A stretch of 18,782 bases of DNA from JBFFMO01 sp037968515 (GTDB lineage: Bacteria > Myxococcota_A > Bradymonadia > Bradymonadales > Bradymonadaceae), in the NCBI GenBank assembly GCA_037968515.1, contig JBBKVQ010000043.1, forward strand, positions 1-18,782, written 5' to 3'. The notes beneath the pieces are model-generated. The model did no database searches and was not told the DNA's origin. It saw nothing but the letters and a program-made list of their open reading frames with translations. This document shows, in pieces, positions 13,411-18,782 of this stretch. The position numbers and the translations under genes are program-made. Position 1 is the stretch's first letter. Each line of letters begins with the position of its first letter.

Positions 13411-15564
13411 ATGGCTGTGGAAAAATTGGTTTCGGTCAACATCGACGACGGGATTGCCTATCTTTGTGTGGATATTCAGGGTGAAAGCGTAAATACGTTG
13501 TCGCCTGCGATGTCCGAACGAATGGATGAAATCCTGACGGGCCTAAAACGCGAAAAGAACCTTGAAGGTGCCGTGGTTTATAGCGGTAAAAAGGACTTTA
13601 TCGTCGGGTTTGATATCAAGGAGCTCAAACGATTCACCACCGATCCTGCGGGGCTGAAGGACTTGGTCAAGCAAGGCCATGCGCTCATGGCACGATTCGA
13701 AGACCTCGGGATTCCTTTTGTTGCCGCCATTCAAGGCAATTGCCTTGGCGGCGGTCTCGAAGTCGCGCTCGCCTGCACGGCCCGCGTGGCCTCTGAGTCT
13801 CCAAAAACTAAACTCGGCCTTCCAGAAGTCATGCTCGGGGTGATTCCTGGCGCTGGTGGAACGCAGCGTTTGGCCAAGACCGTCGACCTTCAGGTCGCTC
13901 TGGACATGATTCTGACGGGTAAACAACTGAATGCGCGCAAGGCGTTGAAAGTCGGACTTGTCGATGACGTTGTTCATCCAGAAATTCTTGTGAAAACGGC
14001 TGCAGATCTGGCTCGCAAGCTTCATCGTGAAAAGAAAAAGGACGGTGGAATCGACTTTAAAGAAGTTCTGGCGGATCCCACCGCAGGCGCAATGAAATTA
14101 ATGGCGGCCACTCCGGCGCGGTCGATCATTTTTAATAAGGCGCGTGAAGCCGTGATGAAGCAGACCAAGGGCCATTATCCAGCCCCATTAAAAGCTCTTC
14201 AGGTCATCGAGGCCGGCTTGGCGCACGGATTCGACGCAGGCATAGCCGCTGAGTCCGAGGCGTTTGTTGAGCTGGTTCAAACCGATGTGGCCAAGAATCT
14301 AATCAACCTATTTTTCATGAAGACCGAGATCGACAAAGACCCGATCGTCGCAAAATCCGTGAAACCGACAGAAGTCGAGCGACTAGGGGTGCTTGGGGCC
14401 GGCTTGATGGGCGCAGGCATCGTTCAGGTTGCCGCGTTCAAGGGATATAATGTTCGCTTGAAGGACCGCGACGCAAAGGGGCTTGGATGGGGATTAAATT
14501 ACTGCCATGAACTTTTCCAGAAACAGGTGAAACGTCGTTCGCTGCGAGAGCCCGAGGCAGATATTGCGATGGGGCGGATCAGTGGGACGACCAACTATGA
14601 TGGCTTTGAACGCTGCGAGTTAGTGGTCGAAGCTGTGTTTGAAGACCTCGATCTAAAACGCCAAATTTTGGCGGATATCGAGGCCTTGGGAAATTCTGAA
14701 CTTATTTTTGCGAGCAATACTTCGACCATTCCAATCGGCGAGATTGCGAAAAACGCAAAACATCCAGAGAACGTGATTGGGATGCATTTTTTCTCACCCG
14801 TTCATAAAATGCCACTGCTTGAAATCATCAAGACCGACAAAACCAGCGACCGCGCCATCGCGACGACCCTCAAAGTCGGCCGGGACATGGGCAAGACCTG
14901 CATCGTCGTGTCCGACGGACCAGGCTTTTTTACCAGCCGAGTTATTGGAAGTTATATCAACGAAGCTGGCTGGATTTTGCAGGAAGGCTCGAGCGTTGAA
15001 GCCATCGACAAAACGATGGAGAAATTCGGATTTCCAATTGGTCCGTTGAAGCTCACGGACGAGGTCGGGATCGACGTCGGCGTGAAAGCGGCAAAGGTAC
15101 TTGGAGAAGCCTTCAAACACCGTCTGGACCAGCCCACATCGTTGCTGGTGGTCGCTGACGAAGGCCGCAAAGGCCGCAAGAACGGCAAAGGCTTTTATCT
15201 TTATGGCGGCGAGAAAAAGGGAGTGGACCTGAGCGTCTACGACAAGTTGCCGATGGGGCGCGATCGTAAGGACCTGGATTCAGTGCTGATTCGTGACCGT
15301 ATCTGGCTCGCGATGTTGAATGAATGTGCGTTTTGTTTGGAAGAAGGAATCGCCTCAAGTCCCCGGGACATCGATATCGGGGTGATTTTTGGATTGGGTT
15401 TCCCTCCGTTTCGTGGCGGCATTTGTCGTTACGCAGACGAGGTCGGAATTCCAAAAATCGTAGCGACATTGGACCGACTTTCCGACACTTATGGAAAGCG
15501 CCTCGCGCCCGCACAGATTCTGGTCGACATGGCCAAAAATAATAAAAAATTCTACAAGGCTTGA
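13411..15564 (+). CDS. fadJ: Fatty-acid oxidation complex alpha subunit: enoyl-CoA hydratase / 3-hydroxyacyl-CoA dehydrogenase
   Basis: Bifunctional cytoplasmic beta-oxidation enzyme of 717 residues (E. coli FadJ is about 714). It hydrates trans-2-enoyl-CoA and oxidises L-3-hydroxyacyl-CoA with NAD+. ATG 13411 is used, with GGGAG 5 nt upstream; a TTG four codons earlier overlaps that site. The N-terminal crotonase domain (about 1-190) has both catalytic acids: E117 in CLGGGLEVALAC and E139 in LGLPEVMLGVIPGAGGTQRL. The oxyanion loop reads IVGFDI with Phe67 where Ala is usual. The dehydrogenase part has a Rossmann GAGLMG (329-334), SNTST, catalytic-type His459 in GMHFFSPVHKMPLLEI and DGPGFFTSR, then two C-terminal helical dehydrogenase domains with GKGFYLY and GFPPFRGG. 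The FadI-type thiolase follows 8 nt later, completing the trifunctional complex. A FadB name is possible, but the thiolase partner favours FadJ. Confidence 0.94.
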   Translation: MAVEKLVSVNIDDGIAYLCVDIQGESVNTLSPAMSERMDEILTGLKREKNLEGAVVYSGKKDFIVGFDIKELKRFTTDPAGLKDLVKQGHALMARFEDLGIPFVAAIQGNCLGGGLEVALACTARVASESPKTKLGLPEVMLGVIPGAGGTQRLAKTVDLQVALDMILTGKQLNARKALKVGLVDDVVHPEILVKTAADLARKLHREKKKDGGIDFKEVLADPTAGAMKLMAATPARSIIFNKAREAVMKQTKGHYPAPLKALQVIEAGLAHGFDAGIAAESEAFVELVQTDVAKNLINLFFMKTEIDKDPIVAKSVKPTEVERLGVLGAGLMGAGIVQVAAFKGYNVRLKDRDAKGLGWGLNYCHELFQKQVKRRSLREPEADIAMGRISGTTNYDGFERCELVVEAVFEDLDLKRQILADIEALGNSELIFASNTSTIPIGEIAKNAKHPENVIGMHFFSPVHKMPLLEIIKTDKTSDRAIATTLKVGRDMGKTCIVVSDGPGFFTSRVIGSYINEAGWILQEGSSVEAIDKTMEKFGFPIGPLKLTDEVGIDVGVKAAKVLGEAFKHRLDQPTSLLVVADEGRKGRKNGKGFYLYGGEKKGVDLSVYDKLPMGRDRKDLDSVLIRDRIWLAMLNECAFCLEEGIASSPRDIDIGVIFGLGFPPFRGGICRYADEVGIPKIVATLDRLSDTYGKRLAPAQILVDMAKNNKKFYKA

Positions 15565-15572
15565 GGTAAATC

Positions 15573-16883
15573 ATGGCAACAAAAATTAAGAAAACCCCAA
15601 GTCTTGGCGGCGACGACCGCATTGCGATTGTGGCAGCAGCCCGAACTCCTTTTGTGAAAGCGTGGAGCGAGTTCAAAGACTTCAACGAAGCAGACCTTGC
15701 GCGCCTGGCAGTCAACGAGCTGCTCAACCGCATCGATATTGACCCGAATATCATCGACGAGTGCATCGTTGGATGTGTTTCGGCGCCGATGAACGGGCCG
15801 AATATCGCTCGTGAAGTCGTGTTGCGAAGCCAGCTGCCTCGTGAAATCCCGGCCTACACGGTGCAGATGTATTGCGCATCAAGTGGGCTCGCGACCATCA
15901 ATGCCGTGGGCGATATCCTGTCTGGAGTTGCCGATACCGTCCTAGTCGCGGGTGTCGAATCGATGAGCTCGGCACAGGCTCGATTCACTTTGAGCCTGAC
16001 GCACGCACTCAACGATGCTTCCAAAGCGCGCAGCGTGCAGGATCGCTTCAAGGCGTTTGCGGACGTGAAACTGAGCGATCTGAAGCCCGATGTGCCAAGC
16101 ATCGCCGAGCCCACAACCGGCAAAGCGATGGGCGATTCGGCCGAGGATATGGCCAAGTTGTACGGGATTGGTCGGACGGAACAAGACGAGTGGGCTCTGG
16201 TCACCCATCACCGCGCGGCAAAGGCCCAGGCAGAAGGCAGGTTCCCAGAAGTCATCACGGTGAACGCTGGCGAGAAATACGACAAGATAGTTGACCACGA
16301 CACCTTGGTTCGCGGGGATACGACGCTGGAAAAAATGGCCAAACTTCGTCCTGTATTTGACCGGAAACACGGGTCGGTCACTGCCGCCAACGCTTCGCCG
16401 CTGACCGATGGAGCGACCGCGTTGCTGCTCATGCGTGAAAGCAAAGCAAAGGCGCTGGGGCTTAAACCCATGGCCTTTATCAAATCGCACGCGATTGCTG
16501 GTTTGGACCTGACCAAATACGAACTGCTTTTGGGGCCAACATTTGCCACCCCCAAGGCGCTTAGCCGAGCAGGGCTAACGCTGAAGGATATGGGACTTGT
16601 CGAGATGCACGAAGCGTTTGCAGCGCAGTTATTGGCCAATGTAAAGATTTGGGGCAATAAAAAACTGTGTGCCGACGTTGGAATCGAGACGATCGGAGAA
16701 GTCGACATGGAACGCTTAAACGTCAACGGAGGCTCGATTCCGATTGGGCACCCATTTGGCGCCACGGGCGCACGCTTGATTATGCAGCTCGCGGGTGAGA
16801 TGGAACGTCGAGATCTTCGTTATGGGCTCGCCACCGCCTGCGCGGCGGGAGGGCTTGGGTTTTCTATGATCCTGGAACGTTAA
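15573..16883 (+). CDS. fadI: Acetyl-CoA acyltransferase (3-ketoacyl-CoA thiolase), FadI type
   Basis: Thiolase of 436 residues, the length of E. coli FadI. It cleaves 3-ketoacyl-CoA with CoA to acetyl-CoA plus a shortened acyl-CoA, the last beta-oxidation step, as the beta subunit of the complex with the preceding protein. ATG 15573 has GAGGT (15563-15567) overlapping the fadJ stop. Visible catalytic features: nucleophile C101 in VQMYCASSG, NEAFAA-like segment MHEAFAAQ, H393 in GGSIPIGHPFGATGAR and the second cysteine C423 in TACAAGGLG. AARTPF near residue 22-27 is the usual thiolase N-terminal signature. The loop between about 135 and 190 (SLTHALNDASKARSV and so on) is longer than in biosynthetic thiolases and agrees with the FadI/trifunctional-beta subfamily. 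The stop overlaps the next start in TAATG, indicating translational coupling. Confidence 0.95.
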   Translation: MATKIKKTPSLGGDDRIAIVAAARTPFVKAWSEFKDFNEADLARLAVNELLNRIDIDPNIIDECIVGCVSAPMNGPNIAREVVLRSQLPREIPAYTVQMYCASSGLATINAVGDILSGVADTVLVAGVESMSSAQARFTLSLTHALNDASKARSVQDRFKAFADVKLSDLKPDVPSIAEPTTGKAMGDSAEDMAKLYGIGRTEQDEWALVTHHRAAKAQAEGRFPEVITVNAGEKYDKIVDHDTLVRGDTTLEKMAKLRPVFDRKHGSVTAANASPLTDGATALLLMRESKAKALGLKPMAFIKSHAIAGLDLTKYELLLGPTFATPKALSRAGLTLKDMGLVEMHEAFAAQLLANVKIWGNKKLCADVGIETIGEVDMERLNVNGGSIPIGHPFGATGARLIMQLAGEMERRDLRYGLATACAAGGLGFSMILER

Positions 16884-17206
16884 TGAGTCATTTTTTCACC
16901 AGTGCGTTTGGCCGATTTCGATTGGTCAGTTTATTGGAAGGCCTGTCGTTTTTGCTGCTGGTCGGTCTAGCGATGCCTTTAAAATACATCGCCGGTGAAC
17001 CGCAGATGGTAACGATCATGGGCCGCGCCCATGGCGGCCTGTTTGTGCTTTTCATGGTCGCTTTGGTGCACGCAGCGGTCGAGCAGGGCTGGACCTGGCG
17101 CGCCTTGATCGCGTTCTTGGCGTCTTTGGTCCCGTTTGGGGCGTTTGCGCTCGAATGGTATTTCCGAAAAGAGGAAGAAGCCGGTGCTGAGGTATCTGGT
17201 GGCTAG
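16883..17206 (+). CDS. DUF3817 family inner-membrane protein
   Basis: Small membrane protein of 107 residues matching the DUF3817 (YdzA-like) pattern: RFRLVSLLEGLSFLLLVG (11-28), AMPLKYIAGEP (30-40), GRAHGGLFVLFMVAL (47-61) and a C-terminal EWYFRKEEE. Three membrane segments are expected at about 13-35, 46-66 and 73-93. The family has no established biochemical role. The start codon shares one base with the fadI stop (TAATG) and there is no independent ribosome binding site, so it is translated by coupling. Its last 23 nt overlap the next gene. Being locked into the fad operon suggests a link to lipid or acyl-CoA handling, but this is inferred from position only. Confidence 0.88.
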   Translation: MSHFFTSAFGRFRLVSLLEGLSFLLLVGLAMPLKYIAGEPQMVTIMGRAHGGLFVLFMVALVHAAVEQGWTWRALIAFLASLVPFGAFALEWYFRKEEEAGAEVSGG

Positions 17207-18536
17207 CGGCTTACGGGCAGGGCTGGCCCTTTGCGCGGCACTGGGCCTAGTTTCGTGTGGGCATCCCACGGCTCAGACTGTCGAGCCCGCCGTTTCCGGC
17301 AAAGCGGACGACCAGAATCACGCGGAGTGTCCACCAGCCAATGAACGCACGCTCGCCGCGACCCGCTTGGTGCTGAATGCATTCAGCGGTCGTGGAACGG
17401 CGACGATCGACCTGGATATCCCCGGATGTTCTGGTGTGGAGCTCGTGACCGACGACCTGATTATCGATGCGGTGACCGATGGGTCCGGCGCGCTCTTAGA
17501 ATGGCAGTATGCCGCGTTTTCTAACGACGCTGGCGATTTTGACACGCTGATCATAGCCGAGGCCGTGGATAGGGTGGTGGTCGAATACGCGTTTGAACCC
17601 ATGACCGCCGATTCAACTGCATTGCAGAGCGTGTTTTCGACGCTGTCTTGGCCGCATAACTGCGGTCGCATCATGCCTTGCCACACGAGCCCCAATGACG
17701 GCCTAAAATTAACGGTCGCTGTCGAAGGACTCCAGGCCGGTCAGGTCGCGATCACCACGCCAAGGCTTGAAAGTGAAGCCGCAAGCTACATGGCGGCTGT
17801 GGCCATAGGCCCCTATCAGGAAGAGCTGATTGGCACCTCTGCAAGCGGCATTGCCATTCACGTTTGGTGGTTGCCGGCATTGGGTGAAGAACGCCAGGAC
17901 GGCATTCTGGCGGCCATGGCGCCCGTGGTTCCCGCCGTCGATTGGCTCGAAACGAATTTGGGTCCCTACGGTTTTGGAAAAAAGATCGGCGCAGTCGAAG
18001 TGGATTGGGGTCCGGGAACCGAATTGGGCGGGATGGAACACCATCCGTTTTGGCATGTCGACGACGGCACGATGACCGATATCGAAACCCAAATTCACGA
18101 GCTGCTTCACGGGTGGTACGGCAACGGAATTCGCATCGGTTGTTGGGAAGATTTTATTTTGTCCGAGGGCGTGACGTCGTACCTGACTGCTCGAGTGATG
18201 GGCCAAGTGATTGGCCCCGAAGCCGAGGCCAAGGTTTGGAGCGATTACGCCGAAGACCGAAGTGACTGGGAAAACACCCAGGCCTGGCGCGACCGTGAAT
18301 GCACTTTATTTACGGTCGAAGGAACCGAAATCTGGTCGTTGGCGCCCTACCGACGCGGCGCATTTTTCTTCAAGAAAATCGCCGACGAAATTGGCCCAGA
18401 AAAACTCGATGCAGCATTGGGCACGTTTTATCAGCAGAACTTGGGTCGGTCGGCTCGCTTTGCCGACCTGTTAAATCATATCGAAACTGAGACCGGTTTT
18501 GATGCGCCGACCCTTGCCCGCCAAACCCTGCTGTGA
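17184..18536 (+). CDS. M1-type zinc metallopeptidase lipoprotein (aminopeptidase-like)
   Basis: Predicted lipid-anchored metallopeptidase of 450 residues. GTG 17184 is chosen: AGGA (17172-17175) lies 8 nt upstream and a lipoprotein leader follows (lipobox LVSC, Cys25); frame extension to 17136 runs inside the DUF3817 gene. 'SGKADD' soon after the anchor is a stretch seen in myxobacterial lipoproteins. The catalytic core has the M1 exopeptidase-like motif GGMEHH (282-287; GAMEN in typical M1), zinc motif HELLH (305-309) with E328 exactly 18 residues on (HExxH-x18-E), and a likely catalytic Tyr389 in APYRRGAFFF. It is shorter than full M1 enzymes: the long C-terminal helical domain is missing and the N-terminal beta region is reduced. 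HELLHGWYGN and SEGVTSYL support an active gluzincin. It overlaps the preceding gene by 23 nt. Substrate unknown. Confidence 0.88.
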   Translation: MLRYLVASGLRAGLALCAALGLVSCGHPTAQTVEPAVSGKADDQNHAECPPANERTLAATRLVLNAFSGRGTATIDLDIPGCSGVELVTDDLIIDAVTDGSGALLEWQYAAFSNDAGDFDTLIIAEAVDRVVVEYAFEPMTADSTALQSVFSTLSWPHNCGRIMPCHTSPNDGLKLTVAVEGLQAGQVAITTPRLESEAASYMAAVAIGPYQEELIGTSASGIAIHVWWLPALGEERQDGILAAMAPVVPAVDWLETNLGPYGFGKKIGAVEVDWGPGTELGGMEHHPFWHVDDGTMTDIETQIHELLHGWYGNGIRIGCWEDFILSEGVTSYLTARVMGQVIGPEAEAKVWSDYAEDRSDWENTQAWRDRECTLFTVEGTEIWSLAPYRRGAFFFKKIADEIGPEKLDAALGTFYQQNLGRSARFADLLNHIETETGFDAPTLARQTLL

Positions 18537-18552
18537 CTGGGTACGCGTGGCT

Positions 18553-18657
18553 CCAGCCGCGCTGCGCTTGGTGCGCAGGCCCTATGGCCTGCATGCGATT
18601 CCTGCGATTATTCAAACACATGCGAGCCATAAGGCTCGCGGACCAATCGCAACCGAG
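18553..18657. repeat. Repeat unit 1 (105 bp, long form)
   Basis: Contains two overlapping, mutually exclusive hairpins: CTGCGC-TTGGT-GCGCAG (18562-18578) and GCAGGCC-CTAT-GGCCTGC (18575-18592). It also has GCGAGCC-ATAA-GGCTCGC (18622-18639) with outer arms TGCGATT (18594-18600) and AATCGCA (18645-18651). Confidence 0.8.
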
Positions 18658-18748
18658 CCAGCCGCGCTGTGCTTGGGGCCTGCATGCGATTCCTGCGCTT
18701 ATTCAAACACGTGCGAGCCATAAGGCTCGCGGACCAATCGCAACCGAG
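18658..18748. repeat. Repeat unit 2 (91 bp, short form)
   Basis: Lacks the 14-nt segment that builds the left-hand hairpins, keeps the GCGAGCC/GGCTCGC hairpin (18713-18730), and differs from unit 1 by three single-base changes. Confidence 0.8.
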
Positions 18749-18782
18749 CCAGCCGCGCTGCGCTTGGTGCGCAGGCCCTATG
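18749..18782. repeat. Repeat unit 3 (partial, long form)
   Basis: Identical to the first 34 nt of unit 1, including CTGCGC/GCGCAG (18758-18763, 18769-18774). Cut by the window end. Confidence 0.75.

Larger units (their letters stand above)
18553..18782. repeat. Intergenic direct-repeat array with internal palindromes (continues past window)
   Basis: Two complete units and the start of a third follow the last gene head to tail: 18553-18657 (105 bp), 18658-18748 (91 bp) and 18749 onward. Units 1 and 2 differ by three substitutions and one 14-nt indel. The visible 34 nt of unit 3 are identical to unit 1. Each full unit has a perfect hairpin GCGAGCC-ATAA-GGCTCGC (18622-18639, 18713-18730) nested inside TGCGATT/AATCGCA. 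The 14-nt insert adds CTGCGC/GCGCAG and GCAGGCC/GGCCTGC. There are no unique spacers, so this is not CRISPR. Confidence 0.85.

Noticed and set aside
18499..18723. Plus-strand 74-residue open frame running across the terminal repeats
   Set aside because: It overlaps the end of the peptidase gene, is made mostly of repeat DNA, and has no convincing ribosome site. The repeat explains the open frame.
18553..18782. CRISPR array
   Set aside because: Units are 91-105 bp, abut directly without unique spacers, and no cas genes are in view.

Overview
The window looks like chromosomal DNA from a Gram-negative bacterium of the myxobacterial/deltaproteobacterial type, perhaps Bradymonadales. This is inferred from style and was not tested by phylogeny. 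The clues are five lipoproteins with long Asn/Thr- or Asp-rich linkers and Cys-rich payloads, a lipoprotein carrying the 'SGKADD' stretch often seen after the lipobox in these groups, a TonB-dependent receptor with carboxypeptidase-like N-terminal repeats, and compact operons with overlapping start and stop codons. There are no rRNA or tRNA genes, CRISPR arrays, transposases or phage genes.

Layout. (1) 1-3994, + strand: the 3' part of pyruvate carboxylase, then two lipoproteins that share a leader and an Asn-rich linker but carry different payloads. (2) 3991-5387, - strand: an unrecognised 269-residue cytoplasmic protein followed by a small lipoprotein. This pair converges on block 1 so tightly that the two stop codons share a CTAG palindrome. 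(3) 5502-11833, + strand: an envelope cassette of an Ig-like lipoprotein, a TonB-dependent receptor that has its own TonB C-terminal-like domain, a small outer-membrane beta-barrel protein, and a Ppx/GppA phosphatase. (4) 11902-13320, + strand: two tandemly duplicated Cys-rich lipoproteins whose upstream regions also look duplicated. (5) 13411-18536, + strand: a fatty-acid beta-oxidation operon (FadJ-type alpha subunit and FadI-type thiolase) continued by a DUF3817 membrane protein and an M1-type zinc metallopeptidase lipoprotein. (6) 18537-18782: an intergenic array of 91-105 bp direct repeats rich in hairpins, running off the window end.

Function. Blocks 1 and 5 cover central carbon metabolism: anaplerotic carboxylation of pyruvate, and acyl-CoA degradation to acetyl-CoA. 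Most of the rest is cell-surface material whose substrates cannot be read from sequence. The main regulatory candidates are a palindrome touching the -35 box of the fad operon, a dyad over the putative -10 of the envelope cassette, and an upstream anti-Shine-Dalgarno copy that could hide the perfect ribosome binding site of the beta-barrel gene in read-through transcripts but not in transcripts from an internal promoter.

I did not find a clear new multi-gene defence or mobile system. The best leads are the self-contained TonB-domain/receptor fusion, the SD-sequestering arrangement, the modular lipoprotein families and the palindromic repeat array.
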